From NCBI GenBank assembly GCA_944323245.1, contig CALURT010000001.1, forward strand, positions 62,001 through 126,000: 64,000 nucleotides of DNA, in the 5' to 3' direction. Under the pieces are notes generated by a model, which saw nothing but the letters and a program-made list of their open reading frames with translations, ran no database searches and was not told the DNA's origin. Of the stretch, positions 44,201 to 53,139 are shown in pieces. The translations under genes were made by a program, and so were the position numbers. Source of the DNA: an uncultured Bacteroidales bacterium (GTDB lineage: Bacteria > Bacteroidota > Bacteroidia > Bacteroidales > UBA932). How positions within the stretch are numbered: the stretch's first letter is position 1; every line of letters begins with the position of its first letter.

Positions 44201-44358
44201 CGGCTCTTCATCTCGTCCGTAGCCTTGTTCGTGAATGTCACGGCAAGGATATGCCGATAGGCATGGCTGTCCTTTTTCCCGAACAGCAGAGTTATGTATT
44301 TCTTGGCAAGGTTGAAGGTCTTGCCCGACCCCGCCGAAGCTCTCATTATCCGTATCAT
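41203..44358 (-). CDS. UvrD-family helicase-nuclease, AddA-like
   Basis: 1051 aa. Helicase motifs: ASAGSGKTFNLAK (Walker A at the N-terminus), AVTFTNKATDEMKSRI, LLDEFQDTS, VGDVKQSIYRWRGSDW, SVHKSKGLDFRYVIFP and YVALTRAVEGL. The C-terminus carries a PD-(D/E)XK nuclease (YRPDRVILHGDGSVSVVDYK). This is the AddA-like half of a double-strand-break repair nuclease. Its ATG overlaps the stop of the AddB-like gene by four bases. Confidence 0.93.
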   Translation of the reverse strand: MIRIMRASAGSGKTFNLAKKYITLLFGKKDSHAYRHILAVTFTNKATDEMKSRILKELYVLSSDPRKSPYIDSFIPEMFPDGEDGVVRLRKTAKEILSNILHDYGAFSISTIDRFFQQTLKAFSREIGQFASYKVELDKKSLIDESVDRVLDSLTEDRKELLQWLTESAMEQVEKGGKYRLEDGLKKMAGRLKSDAHRCLVEKSGLDESAMYSYDNLLKTRKVCRSVKAEYVRTVKQRADAVLSMLEICGVPPEMFSYKFMAKVKDYAGLAPEDTVLPLTDAFMAKAADHEQWFSKKNMKLLDMVYPALETPLEEFCRCFGDDYREYATAGILERQLYELGIAADIYREFDAILKERNVLSIDDSNVILKNIIDGSDTPFIYEKTGVRYENFLLDEFQDTSVVQWENFRPLIAESASKNEENLVVGDVKQSIYRWRGSDWGLLDHGVYEALGMYRIEETKLRSNFRSMRNIVDFNNGFFPFAAGELDRAYGKSDGRTISGIYSDVVQETGSAKKGDGIVKVTFCPADKELAVIYDTVSELHSRGVPYGDMAVLVRKNDVGAEIASMLISESVPVVTDDSLDVKASSTVRRLVSLLSCIDNPEDSVNSYLAGLLNVEMPDDSPSLPEMCESLCRSLKKYDPEAFEAETTYVCSFVDCLLDYVSVYGNDLHGFLRHWDEINPHISSPSSADAVRIMSVHKSKGLDFRYVIFPYAEDVNLFKSEKVWCELKGDGSELGRKCAGIYDVTLSDRTASTLFRDDYLQEKKMQYIDNINTFYVALTRAVEGLFVIAETPSAKFLASLGNDLPSYGNFSHILYSWLVREGVAAGFVKTEEEDVASFGHGALGENDGESAAPAVPEVMELPAIYESYPLNQPVPEDGQPKHDRLVCSTDSYDYFSDGGDGTDGPVSGMSARVKGVILHKILSEIKSPADIPQAVGRAERTGLIEKADTEPLTDFFVRKTEFAAPKGWFPENGAGVLTETEIIDTDGSVYRPDRVILHGDGSVSVVDYKFGAPKSSYLSQVERYAALWKRKGYGNVSSYLWYVMRDEIIEK

Positions 44359-47234
44359 TTCCCGCAGATTTTTCGAAAGTCACAATATTCGCACGCAGAG
44401 TCGTCTTCCGTCATGGCGAAAGGCACGTCAATATCCGTCATCGACGACATGAGGCCGGCAAGTTTTCCGTCCACTATGGAAACGAATTTTTCGCTGACCG
44501 TAAACTGCTCCGGCATAGACGTAAAAAGCTGCGACGCCGAATATATGCAGTTCACCAATTTCTTTCCCGAAAATTCCGGCCTTGCCCCGAGAAGCCTGTC
44601 ATAAATATAGAGTTGCAGGGCAATTTTCGGTCTCGATACGTTTTTCGGTCCGAACAGGGCTTCGGCCACGTCTTCGGCGGAATCGTCATCTATGAAAATA
44701 TCCTTGTCTGTCACGATGCCTGTCTTGTAGTCCACCACCCTCAAGGTATCGGGGGTGAAACTGTCAAGCCTGTCGACATATCCCTTGAACCTGTATCCGA
44801 ACAGTTCCGTGGAATATTCCTGTTCAAGACCGAACACCGTAAACCCGTCTGTACCGTAATGTTCCATGAGTTCCCTGTCCCTTTCAAGGGTCTTTTTCAC
44901 ATAACGGAGAATCACATCGGCAGTGACGAGGTTCCTCCCGGTCACTTCAAAGGCGTGCGTCTCCTCCATTATCAGTGAATATATCATTTGCCTGACGGCC
45001 TTTTCATCGTGAAGCCATTTGCCGATATGCCGTCTGTCGACAAAACCGGTACCGGAATACAGTGTCTGCATTACCGCATGATATACGCGGCCGAGCATTC
45101 CGTTGTCCATGTTTTCGGTGACTTCCTCCGCCGCTTTCAGTTTTTTGACGTATCTGTAATAGAACTCGAGCTGGCAGGACAGGTAAGTCTGCAATGCCGA
45201 TGCCGAAAAGGTCATTTCCCGGATAATCCGCACATCTTCATCGGTTTTGGCAATATCCGTACGGCGGTGCGAATCCGAAAGCGCCGCAGCGACCGTATAC
45301 CGCCGCATAGGCACACCGAAATGATATTGCAGTTGCTTGATGTACCGGCTTTCTTCTCCGGATTTCAGGCCTTCCGTCCTCGAATCGTACAGTATCCACA
45401 CTTTTTCCGCCTTGGAAATCAGACGGTAAAAATAATATGCCCACACGGCGTCCTGATACTCGTAGGTCGGCAGCCCGAATCCTCTCCTGAGTTCCGGAGG
45501 TATGAATGAATTGGAGACGTTCCTTTTCGGGAACACGCCTTCATTGGCAGAAAGTATGATTACATTGTGGAAATCGAGGGCACGGGTTTCCAACGGTCCC
45601 ATTATCTGCAGACCCTGAAGCGGCTCGCCCTTGAACGGAACCGAAACGGACGAGACAAGCTGCTGCAGGAGATGGGAGTACGTTTTCGGCAATACCGACA
45701 GTTCTTTCCTCCCGAGCGTCCTGATGCAGTCGTGGTATTCCTTTGCGAACTCTATTTCCAGTCCGGACGAGGCCGATTTTTTCAGGAGCAGGGCCGTGCG
45801 CCCGATGATTTCGAGCAGATAGGACGTAAGTTCCGCTATCTGTGCCTTGTCTGCGACATTCCTGTCCGTGATGACAGGCCGGAAAAGAAGCGAAAGATAA
45901 TCCGTAGCCGAGAGTTTTTCCCGGGACATGTATATTTCGGCTTCCGCAACTATTCCTGCAGCGGCGGCATTCCCGTCCTCTCCTGCGGCAGTCCTGAAAA
46001 TCCCGTTTGAAAAAATTTCCCTGACATGCCTGTGGTAAAAATATGTCTTTCCGTCCTTTACCCTTGTGTTCATCTGCATGGCGATGACGGCGGAAACAAA
46101 GGAATGGAACGTACTGCACGACATGGGATAGCCCATCGTCACATTTATGTGGCCTATTTCGGAAGGTATCGTGTCCAGTACCGGCATCAGCAGGTTCTCG
46201 TCCGGAAGGATCACGGCACAGTCCGTCTTCCCGCCGTCTTCTATAAGGCCTACATCGGAAAGCTCCCGGCCATTGCGCCCGGCTATTTCGGAAAATATAC
46301 GCGGCAGCTGTTTCGCCTGTCCGACGGCCGACGACACGCTTATCACATCCGTTTCCGGGACATTGTCCTCTTCGTCCAATGCGAAAGTCCCGGGAAATTC
46401 CCGGACATTCCCGGACAGAAACACCGACGAGCGGTTGGCGGCATCCTTTATCATGCTTCCGGAATAATCCCAGCAGAACTCCGCCAAGGAGGCGTCCCTC
46501 ATTTTCCTCATCACCGTCTTTTCGCACTCGTTCAAGGCATTCAGTCCGGTAAACACGAAAAGCCGGGCACGCGGGAATCCCGTTTCTATCCTTGAAGCGG
46601 CATCGCCGTTCAAAAAAGCCTCGGCCACATCCCTGTAGACCATCCCTTCGTATGCCATGCCCTCCGCTGCGAGAGTCTCCCGGAAGTTTACGTAAAGAGG
46701 ACGCAGAAGATTCCATATCCTCACGAAGTTTTCCTTTACCCCCTGCCCCTCGCCTTTCGTATTCCTGAAATGCGAGGAAAAATGTTCCAATGCAGCCCTC
46801 TGTCTGTCGGTAAGATACGAGAAAGTGTCCTGCAGGGCTTTGAAATCAGACACGTTCGTGAAGAGCTGGCCCGGGTCCACAAGGTATTTGTCGACATCGT
46901 TGAAGTCCGACAGCAGCACGTCTCCCCAATATATGAAATCATCGAGACTTTCCGCCTTGGGATTCAGTGCGGAATAGCATTCGTACAGTTTAAGCAGGAG
47001 GCTCACCCTGTCCGTCCGGACCCCTCCGTACAGACGTCCCATGAAATCATTTATGGTAAAGGTCTCGGGCATCAGCAGCGGGACAGTCCCGGAATTGCCT
47101 GCCGATGCGACTTCCGTACCAAGGTATTTCTTGAAAAATACCATGGACCGCCTGTTCGGAAAAACAAAACAGGTCCTTTCAATGTTTCCCCTGCCGTAAT
47201 ACTCTTTCGCTACCTGTTTCAGAAACGGAATCAT
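44355..47234 (-). CDS. AddB-like PD-(D/E)XK nuclease with Fe-S cluster
   Basis: 959 aa from ATG 47232-47234 (MIPFLKQVAKEYY). The open frame to 47897 is the shadow of rubrerythrin and I reject it. N-terminal inactivated helicase fold (TCFVFPNRRSMVFFKKYL), then a C-terminal RecB-type nuclease: YRFKGYVDRLDSFTPDTLRV, VVDYKTG. Cysteines for a 4Fe-4S staple are in YLSCQLEFYYRYVKKL and the final CEYCDFRKIC. Partner of the AddA-like protein. Confidence 0.92.
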   Translation of the reverse strand: MIPFLKQVAKEYYGRGNIERTCFVFPNRRSMVFFKKYLGTEVASAGNSGTVPLLMPETFTINDFMGRLYGGVRTDRVSLLLKLYECYSALNPKAESLDDFIYWGDVLLSDFNDVDKYLVDPGQLFTNVSDFKALQDTFSYLTDRQRAALEHFSSHFRNTKGEGQGVKENFVRIWNLLRPLYVNFRETLAAEGMAYEGMVYRDVAEAFLNGDAASRIETGFPRARLFVFTGLNALNECEKTVMRKMRDASLAEFCWDYSGSMIKDAANRSSVFLSGNVREFPGTFALDEEDNVPETDVISVSSAVGQAKQLPRIFSEIAGRNGRELSDVGLIEDGGKTDCAVILPDENLLMPVLDTIPSEIGHINVTMGYPMSCSTFHSFVSAVIAMQMNTRVKDGKTYFYHRHVREIFSNGIFRTAAGEDGNAAAAGIVAEAEIYMSREKLSATDYLSLLFRPVITDRNVADKAQIAELTSYLLEIIGRTALLLKKSASSGLEIEFAKEYHDCIRTLGRKELSVLPKTYSHLLQQLVSSVSVPFKGEPLQGLQIMGPLETRALDFHNVIILSANEGVFPKRNVSNSFIPPELRRGFGLPTYEYQDAVWAYYFYRLISKAEKVWILYDSRTEGLKSGEESRYIKQLQYHFGVPMRRYTVAAALSDSHRRTDIAKTDEDVRIIREMTFSASALQTYLSCQLEFYYRYVKKLKAAEEVTENMDNGMLGRVYHAVMQTLYSGTGFVDRRHIGKWLHDEKAVRQMIYSLIMEETHAFEVTGRNLVTADVILRYVKKTLERDRELMEHYGTDGFTVFGLEQEYSTELFGYRFKGYVDRLDSFTPDTLRVVDYKTGIVTDKDIFIDDDSAEDVAEALFGPKNVSRPKIALQLYIYDRLLGARPEFSGKKLVNCIYSASQLFTSMPEQFTVSEKFVSIVDGKLAGLMSSMTDIDVPFAMTEDDSACEYCDFRKICGK

Positions 47235-47294
47235 GATTGAAGAATTTCGTTGATGCCCCGAAGTTAGATAAAATGAAAAAATTTCCGAAAAATA

Positions 47295-47325
47295 TTTGCA
47301 GAATCCGACAAAATGCCTACATTTG
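47295..47325 (+). promoter_or_regulatory. Consensus promoter of rubrerythrin
   Basis: TTTG (47295-47298), 19 bp, TACATTTG (47318-47325): the best match to the Bacteroidetes consensus in the window. The 5' leader before ATG 47388 is about 55 bases. Confidence 0.8.
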
Positions 47326-47387
47326 CAGTGGAATAATTTAGAATTATTCAAATTTACATTTACAGACAACATTTTAACTACAAGATT

Positions 47388-47942
47388 ATGAGCAAGAAAT
47401 TCAGATGTTTGGTATGTGGTTACATACACGAAGGGGAAACCGCTCCCGCAGAATGCCCTATATGTCATGCAAAGGCTGACAAATTCGTTGAAGTGGTAGA
47501 AAACGAAGGCGAACTCAGTTGGGCCGACGAACACAGGCTCGGCGTTGCCAAAGGAGTGGATCCTGAAATTCTTCAAGGCCTGAGAGATCATTTCACGGGC
47601 GAGTGCTCTGAAGTGGGCATGTACCTTGCCATGAGCCGCCAGGCCGACAGGGAAGGTTATCCTGAAATCGCAGAAGCATTCAAGAGATACGCTTTCGAAG
47701 AGGCTGACCATGCTTCGAGATTTGCCGAACTGCTCGGTGAAGTGGTATGGGATACCGAAACCAACCTCAAGAAGAGAATGGAAGCAGAGGCAGGCGCATG
47801 CGAGGACAAGCTCCGCATCGCCAAGCTTGCAAAGGCACAGAACCTCGATGCCATCCATGACACCGTTCACGAGATGTGCAAGGACGAGGCCCGTCACGGA
47901 GCAGGCTTCCAGGGACTTTACAACAGATATTTCAAGAAATAA
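47388..47942 (+). CDS. Rubrerythrin with N-terminal rubredoxin domain
   Basis: 184 aa. The rubredoxin-like part comes first ([18 protein letters not shown]: two CxxC pairs) followed by the ferritin-like diiron domain with [31 protein letters not shown] and [17 protein letters not shown]. This reverse order is the common Bacteroides type, which reduces hydrogen peroxide in anaerobes. Monocistronic, with its own promoter and terminator. Confidence 0.94.
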   Translation: MSKKFRCLVCGYIHEGETAPAECPICHAKADKFVEVVENEGELSWADEHRLGVAKGVDPEILQGLRDHFTGECSEVGMYLAMSRQADREGYPEIAEAFKRYAFEEADHASRFAELLGEVVWDTETNLKKRMEAEAGACEDKLRIAKLAKAQNLDAIHDTVHEMCKDEARHGAGFQGLYNRYFKK

Positions 47943-47974
47943 TTCTCCCGAAAGGAATTATTGGTACGACGAGA

Positions 47975-48013
47975 GGGTGATCCGAAAGGAATTTCGGGTC
48001 ACCCGTTTTTTTT
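47975..48013 (+). terminator. Intrinsic terminator after rubrerythrin
   Basis: GGGTGATCCGAAA, loop, TTTCGGGTCACCC, then G and a T8 run: a 12-13 bp stem 33 bp after the stop. Confidence 0.93.
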
Positions 48014-48055
48014 GATGATATTTGAGGAATTTACGGTAATTCCGCCGATTTTAAT

Positions 48056-48063
48056 TATTTTTG
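48056..48063 (+). promoter_or_regulatory. -7 box before mannose-6-phosphate isomerase
   Basis: TATTTTTG fits TAnnTTTG. It would start transcription near 48070, which favours the ATG at 48095 over the one at 48065. Confidence 0.5.
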
Positions 48064-48094
48064 TATGATTTTATCGACAAATTCTCGTTTGATT

Positions 48095-49294
48095 ATGGCT
48101 GAAAAGAAACTGTATCCGTTCAAATTCATTCCGATACCGTCGAAAAGGGTATGGGGAGGAAACGCACTTATGACAAAACTCGGCAAGACATTTACCGTCA
48201 GCAATGAAGACGGTGAAGACGTAACCCTTACACTCGATGACAGAATCGGTGAAAGCTGGGAAATTTCAGATATGGGCATCGAAGATTCGGTGATTTCCAA
48301 CGGATGGCTTGCAGGGAACACGATAAGTGAAATCATGGAAACCTATCTGGAACGTGTCGTAGGAGACAGGGTGTACGACTATTACGGGAGACAGTTTCCA
48401 CTGCTGATCAAATTCTTGGATATTCAGGACAAACTTTCCGTGCAGGTGCATCCGAACGATGAAATCGGCGAACAGCGCTATGATTCCCTCGGAAAAACCG
48501 AAATGTGGTACGTGATGGATGCGGAACCGGGAGCTAAAATATACATGGGATTCAAACACGAGATTTCGGCACAGGAGCTATTCGACAGATGCCACAACGG
48601 CACGGTCGACGAAGTCCTCAACGTGATTTATCCGAAAAAGGGAGACTGCATCTTCATTGCCCCGGGCACGGTACATGCGGCCGACAAGGGACTTCTCATC
48701 GCAGAAATACAGGAATCCTCCGACCTGACATTCAGGCTTTACGACTGGGGGCGTGAATTCAATCCGGCCACGGCTCGTGAAATGCACCTCGCCGAAGCCA
48801 TGGATTTCATAAATTACGGCTGCTACGACGAATCCCTGTACAAAAAAGGCCCGCTCTGGAACGATGGGGCAGAAGACAAAAAGGATGTGGAAGAACTTTT
48901 CGGCTGCGAGCATTTCATTACGGACAAGGTCACGCTGACCGGGCCGATGCGGATTTCTCCGGAACAGTCAGGCAGTTTCATCATATACATCTGCATCGAA
49001 GGGGAAGCCTCGTTGCAGGTCCCGACCGTCACTGCCGACGGCAAGGCCGATGTGGAGAATTATTCCCTGAAAAAAGGGGAAACCATACTTGTGCCGGCGG
49101 AAACTCCGGATTTCATGCTGGTCCCGACAGACAGGAACACCGTCCTTCTGCAAGCCGTATCCGGACATCATGACGATACCGACGATTACATAAACCCTGA
49201 CACGGAACCGTTCTTGGAAGGGGAAGACTACGAAGGTATTGACGAAGAGACGGAAGAAACCCCGAAAGGCAGGCACGACCGCATCTACAATTAA
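48095..49294 (+). CDS. manA: Class I mannose-6-phosphate isomerase
   Basis: 399 aa from ATG 48095 (MAEKKLYPFKFIPIP). Zinc ligands sit in VQVHPND (Gln/His), KTEMWYV (Glu) and PGTVHA (His); KRVWGG at the N-terminus is typical. Converts mannose-6-P and fructose-6-P, feeding GDP-mannose and glycan synthesis. The acidic C-terminal tail from ~365 is unusual but has no motif. Confidence 0.93.
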   Translation: MAEKKLYPFKFIPIPSKRVWGGNALMTKLGKTFTVSNEDGEDVTLTLDDRIGESWEISDMGIEDSVISNGWLAGNTISEIMETYLERVVGDRVYDYYGRQFPLLIKFLDIQDKLSVQVHPNDEIGEQRYDSLGKTEMWYVMDAEPGAKIYMGFKHEISAQELFDRCHNGTVDEVLNVIYPKKGDCIFIAPGTVHAADKGLLIAEIQESSDLTFRLYDWGREFNPATAREMHLAEAMDFINYGCYDESLYKKGPLWNDGAEDKKDVEELFGCEHFITDKVTLTGPMRISPEQSGSFIIYICIEGEASLQVPTVTADGKADVENYSLKKGETILVPAETPDFMLVPTDRNTVLLQAVSGHHDDTDDYINPDTEPFLEGEDYEGIDEETEETPKGRHDRIYN

Positions 49295-49305
49295 GTCCCT
49301 GAGTC

Positions 49306-49770
49306 ATGGCGGAAGAGACAAGAATAGACAAATATCTTTGGGCAATCCGTGTGTTCAAGACGCGGAGCGACGCTACCGACGCCTGCAAGGGCGGCAAGGT
49401 AAGGGTCAACGGGGCCGACATCAAACCGTCGAAAAACGTCAGGACCGGAGATGTGATATCCGTCAGAAAAGGCGCAGTCACCTACACATACCGGGTTATT
49501 GCGGTCATAGACAAACGGCAGGGAGCCAAACTCGTACCCCAATATGCCGAAAACATCACTCCTGAAGAAGAACTTGCCAAGCTCAAGGCTCCGGTAGAGA
49601 CCTTTTTCCTCAAAAGGGACAGGGGAAGCGGACGCCCGACCAAAAAGGAAAGACGTCAGATGGATTCCCTTTGGGATTCGCTCAGTCTTGACGTGCCTGA
49701 TGACATCGCAGACCGGTTCGCTGCGGAATTCGGCTTTGACGACGACAGCGATGATGAAGACGAGTATTAA
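49306..49770 (+). CDS. S4-domain RNA-binding protein (Hsp15-like)
   Basis: 154 aa. The S4 fold fills the first half (RIDKYLWAIRVFKTRSDATD, GGKVRVNGADIKPSKNVRTG). Hsp15 homologues bind 50S subunits carrying stalled peptidyl-tRNA. The C-terminus is acidic (DDDSDDEDEY). Twelve bases after manA; its TAA overlaps the next ATG by one base. Confidence 0.9.
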   Translation: MAEETRIDKYLWAIRVFKTRSDATDACKGGKVRVNGADIKPSKNVRTGDVISVRKGAVTYTYRVIAVIDKRQGAKLVPQYAENITPEEELAKLKAPVETFFLKRDRGSGRPTKKERRQMDSLWDSLSLDVPDDIADRFAAEFGFDDDSDDEDEY

Positions 49771-50654
49771 TGTTCCCGCCTATGAGTGACGACAGACGCC
49801 TGTGGTGCAGGGAGGACGAGACGGATTTCCTGCGGAAATGCTCCACGGTCATGACTCCCGACGAGTTCATGGTCAGAATCGGAGGGAAATACCATGTCTT
49901 TGCTCCGAAAGACAGTACGGCTTCGGTAAGCACGCCCCAGTCGCGCAATGCACATATCGGGGCATATACGGAAAAATGGTGCCGGGAATTTTTCTCTCCC
50001 TTTGCCGCTAAATACGGACTGTACGCCATCAACGGTGTCGTCTGCAACGAACTCGGACTTTCGGCAAGCACTTCCGCCGATCTCGCATTCTGCAGGAAAC
50101 CATGTATCGTACAGCGTTCAGAGGACATCCGGTTGATTTTCGAAATCAAAATGGGAATTGTCGACAATTACGTGTTCGACGAAGCAAGCGGATGCTTCAC
50201 TTATGCCGGAAACATGGAAAGCCACAAGGGACGGCCCTCGCTGAGCCGCTCGGACAGCATGCTCAAAGCCATCGGCAAGGCCATAAATATCAGGACTTCC
50301 TGCGAAAACGGACGTAGAATCCCGATAATAGTCGTCGGCAACACACCTGTGCCCGAATCCTATCGCCGCAAGGTGGACAATCTCAGGACAAGCGGCATAG
50401 TGAACAGATTCATGTGCGTCCATGCCGACGAAAACAGTTTCCCTCCGGCACGTGCTACGGACAAAAAGGGATTCGTACCGTACTGGGACTACGCCGGAGT
50501 GGAAAGCTACATATTGTCCGTATTGGAAACGGAGCAGTATTTTTTCAGTGCAATGACAGACATGTCCACCCTCGGAAATATCATAGAAGAAGCCGGCAGA
50601 GAACGGACTCCGGAGGCGAAAGGACGGAAATTTTTGGAAATCATCGATGAATAA
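49770..50654 (+). CDS. Putative type II restriction endonuclease
   Basis: 294 aa, not matched to a named enzyme. It precedes a DNA methyltransferase gene of equal length and overlaps it by 8 bp. A PD-(D/E)XK-like active site is visible: SADLAF then LIFEIKMGIVDNY around residues 92-130 (Asp, Glu-x-Lys). AHIGAYTEKWCREFF and MLKAIGKAINIRTSC may contribute. No other enzyme domain. The start may be ATG 49770 (TAATG overlap) or 49782. Restriction role inferred from context plus motif. Confidence 0.75.
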   Translation: MFPPMSDDRRLWCREDETDFLRKCSTVMTPDEFMVRIGGKYHVFAPKDSTASVSTPQSRNAHIGAYTEKWCREFFSPFAAKYGLYAINGVVCNELGLSASTSADLAFCRKPCIVQRSEDIRLIFEIKMGIVDNYVFDEASGCFTYAGNMESHKGRPSLSRSDSMLKAIGKAINIRTSCENGRRIPIIVVGNTPVPESYRRKVDNLRTSGIVNRFMCVHADENSFPPARATDKKGFVPYWDYAGVESYILSVLETEQYFFSAMTDMSTLGNIIEEAGRERTPEAKGRKFLEIIDE

Positions 50655-51531
50655 GCGCAAGTCCACAAGCACATCTTCATTCGGAGTGTCCAAACGGGAA
50701 GGGCACGACGCTTCGGCGTTCTACGAATCCAACATATACAACGGAATAGAATTGACGGAAATCGCCGGACATACGGTAAATCCCGTTCCGGAAGAATACA
50801 TCGACAGGATTTTCGCCCATACGTCGGAGCGGATGACGGAACTCCCCGACAGCAGCGTGCATCTCATGATAACCTCACCGCCGTACAATGTCACCAAGGA
50901 ATATGACCGCAATCTGACTCTCGCCGAATATCTCGGACTGCTCGAAAACGTCATGAGAGAAACCTACCGGGTCCTTGTCAACGGCGGCCGGGCATGCATA
51001 AACATCGCCAACATAGGCCGCAAGCCCTATATTCCGCTTTCAGACCATGTCAGCAGGCTCATGACGGACATCGGATACAATTTCAGAGGGGAAATCATCT
51101 GGGACAAGGCCGCGTCCGCCGGCGGTTCGTGTGCGTGGGGAAGCTGGATGTCCGCCTCAAATCCAAGCCTGCGGGATGTCCATGAATATATTCTCGTATT
51201 CAGCAAGGGAGACCTGAAGCGGCCCAAAGGTGAAGATACCATCGGCAGGGACGATTTTCTCGAATGGACCAAAAGCATCTGGAGAATGGGGACCGAAAGC
51301 GCTAAAAAGGTGCATCATCCCGCCCCGTTTCCCGTGGAGCTCCCGCACAGGCTCATCAACCTCTATTCTTTCAAAGGGGATGTGATTCTCGACCCGTTCA
51401 TGGGTTCCGGGACCACAGCTATCGCCGCCCTTAAAAACGGACGGCACTATGTCGGCTACGACACCGACCCCGAATATGTCGCCATCGCCGGAAAACGCAT
51501 CAGCGACTATAAAAATACAGGACAGCCCTGA
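50647..51531 (+). CDS. Type II DNA methyltransferase (SPPY class)
   Basis: 294 aa. Catalytic motif IV SPPYNV (ITSPPYNVTKEYDR near residue 76) precedes motif I DPFMGSGTTAIAA (near 251), the beta-type order. SPPY is frequent among N4-cytosine enzymes but also occurs in N6-adenine ones. The target sequence cannot be read from the protein. It would protect the host from the nuclease upstream. The gene ends 17 bp from the tRNA 3' end. Confidence 0.93.
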   Translation: MNKRKSTSTSSFGVSKREGHDASAFYESNIYNGIELTEIAGHTVNPVPEEYIDRIFAHTSERMTELPDSSVHLMITSPPYNVTKEYDRNLTLAEYLGLLENVMRETYRVLVNGGRACINIANIGRKPYIPLSDHVSRLMTDIGYNFRGEIIWDKAASAGGSCAWGSWMSASNPSLRDVHEYILVFSKGDLKRPKGEDTIGRDDFLEWTKSIWRMGTESAKKVHHPAPFPVELPHRLINLYSFKGDVILDPFMGSGTTAIAALKNGRHYVGYDTDPEYVAIAGKRISDYKNTGQP

Positions 51532-51546
51532 CGGACTGTCCTGTTT
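51517..51546. terminator. Weak hairpin at the end of the methyltransferase gene
   Basis: ACAGGACAG and CTGTCCTGT form a 9-bp stem spanning the methyltransferase stop, followed by only three Ts. It separates this gene from the opposing tRNA. Confidence 0.45.
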
Positions 51547-51548
51547 AG

Positions 51549-51621
51549 TAGCGGGGGGAGGACTCGAACCTCCGGCCTCCGGGTTATGAGCCCGACGAGC
51601 TACCAACTGCTCTACCCCGCG
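51549..51621 (-). tRNA. Initiator tRNA-fMet (CAT)
   Basis: 73 nt, CCA not encoded. Minus strand folds fully: acceptor CGCGGGG/CCCCGC with a 1-72 mismatch (C1, T72), D arm GAGC/GCTC, anticodon loop CTCATAA, T arm GGAGG TTCGAGT CCTCC, discriminator A. The unpaired first position and GGG/CCC in the anticodon stem mark the initiator and not the elongator. Confidence 0.93.
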
Positions 51622-51632
51622 ATATTGGACTG

Positions 51633-51662
51633 CAAAGGTACAAACAATTTTTGATTCTGCAA
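51633..51662 (-). promoter_or_regulatory. Promoter of tRNA-fMet
   Basis: Minus-strand TTG, 19 bp, TACCTTTG (51633-51640), 12 bp before the tRNA 5' end. Confidence 0.65.
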
Positions 51663-51759
51663 TATTTTTCCGGGAAAATTCAAAGTTGCCTCAAATCTTC
51701 CTATTTTGCACGGTTTTTGATGAATATTGCTCCCGGCTTAAAAATTTCTTGTAACGAAA

Positions 51760-53127
51760 ATGATAAAAAAGATTTTGCCCCTGATGCTTTGCGGCGCAAC
51801 GGTTCTAACCCCATGTTTCGGACAGGATGACACGACAGCCGCATCCGTCACCAACGTATGGACCCTGCAGGACTGCATCGACTACGCAATGCAGGAAAAC
51901 ATTTCCCTCCAGCAAAGCCGACTTACAGCAGAAAGCGCACAGGTGGACATAAAGACAGCCAAAAACGCTCTTTTCCCGAGCCTGTCCTTCTCCACAAGCC
52001 ACAACCTCATCAACAGACCGTATCAGGAGTCTTCCTATACCGTAAGCGGGACGGAAATCCTTATGGCGAACACAAACACCAACTACTCCGGAAGTTACGG
52101 ACTCAACGCACAATGGGAGCTCTTCAACGGGGGAAGGAATCTGAAAACCATAAAACAGGAGGAACTCAACAGCAGGATAGCAGGATTGGACTTCGAAACC
52201 ACGGCCAACTCCATCGAGGAAAACATCGCCCAGGTCTATGTCCAGATTCTGTATGCTTCCGAATCGGTCAAGGTCAATGAAAACACCCTCGAAGTCAGCA
52301 AGGCGCAGCGGGACCGCGGCAAAGAGCTTTTCGAAGCCGGGAGCATATCCTCTGCGGACTATGCCCAGCTGGAATCGCAGGTTAGCAATGACAATTACCA
52401 GCTCGTCGCCGCCATCACGGCCCTTGAAGACTACAAGCTGCAATTGAAACAGCTTCTCGAAATGGAGGGCAATGTCGAAATGCTCCTGTACATACCGGAA
52501 CTCGATGACAATGACGTTCTTGCAAGGCTTCCGGACAAGGAATCCGTATATGCGTCCGCCCTGCAGACAAGGCCTGAAATAGAATCAGGCAAATTGAACG
52601 TATCCGCATCGGAACTCGACATAAAAATCGCAAAATCATCCTATTACCCGTCCCTCAGCCTCAGCGCGGGAATCGGCACCAGCCATACCACCGGCACGGA
52701 CTACACTTTCTCGGAACAGATCAAAAACGGATGGAACAATTCCGTAGGTCTGACACTGAGCGTTCCTATTTTCAGCCGCAGGCAGACAAAAAGCGCCGTG
52801 GAAAAGGCCCAAATAGGTCTCGAATCCACGAAACTGCAACTCAGGGAGACGGAAAAGGAACTCTACCGGACCATAGAAAACCTCTGGTTGGACGCATGGA
52901 GCGCACAGCAACAGTACTTGGCGGCGGCAGAACGGGTCAAAAGCAGCAAGACAAGTTTCGACCTCGTAAGCGAACAGTTCAATCTCGGCATGAAGAATAC
53001 CGTGGAACTCCTGACCGAAAAGAACAGTCTTCTGAGCGCAGAACAGGAACTTCTGCAGGCCAAGTACATGGCTATCCTCAACATACAGCTGCTGAAATTC
53101 TATCAAGGCATGGAAATGACGTTATAA
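51760..53127 (+). CDS. TolC-family outer membrane efflux protein
   Basis: 455 aa with signal peptide (cut near CFGQ). Two TolC/OEP repeats: VWTLQDCIDYAMQENISLQQ to ~220 and a second from ~260 (LDIKIAKSSYYPSLSLSAGIG, SVGLTLSVPIFSRRQTKSAV). Forms the outer-membrane channel of the efflux system made with the next three genes (gaps 12, 12 and 15 bp). Confidence 0.93.
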   Translation: MIKKILPLMLCGATVLTPCFGQDDTTAASVTNVWTLQDCIDYAMQENISLQQSRLTAESAQVDIKTAKNALFPSLSFSTSHNLINRPYQESSYTVSGTEILMANTNTNYSGSYGLNAQWELFNGGRNLKTIKQEELNSRIAGLDFETTANSIEENIAQVYVQILYASESVKVNENTLEVSKAQRDRGKELFEAGSISSADYAQLESQVSNDNYQLVAAITALEDYKLQLKQLLEMEGNVEMLLYIPELDDNDVLARLPDKESVYASALQTRPEIESGKLNVSASELDIKIAKSSYYPSLSLSAGIGTSHTTGTDYTFSEQIKNGWNNSVGLTLSVPIFSRRQTKSAVEKAQIGLESTKLQLRETEKELYRTIENLWLDAWSAQQQYLAAAERVKSSKTSFDLVSEQFNLGMKNTVELLTEKNSLLSAEQELLQAKYMAILNIQLLKFYQGMEMTL

Positions 53128-53139
53128 CAGGAAAATATC

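Noticed and set aside
45541..46716. 391-codon minus-strand frame within the AddB-like gene
   Set aside because: Other-frame shadow of the AddB-like coding sequence; composition is Arg/Gly-rich.
47235..47897. N-terminal extension of the AddB-like protein to 1180 aa
   Set aside because: The extra 221 residues are antisense to rubrerythrin and its promoter; homologues start at the MIPFLKQ segment.
49770..51621. Integrative element using tRNA-fMet as attachment site
   Set aside because: No integrase and no repeated tRNA 3' end were seen, so only the neighbourhood is reported.
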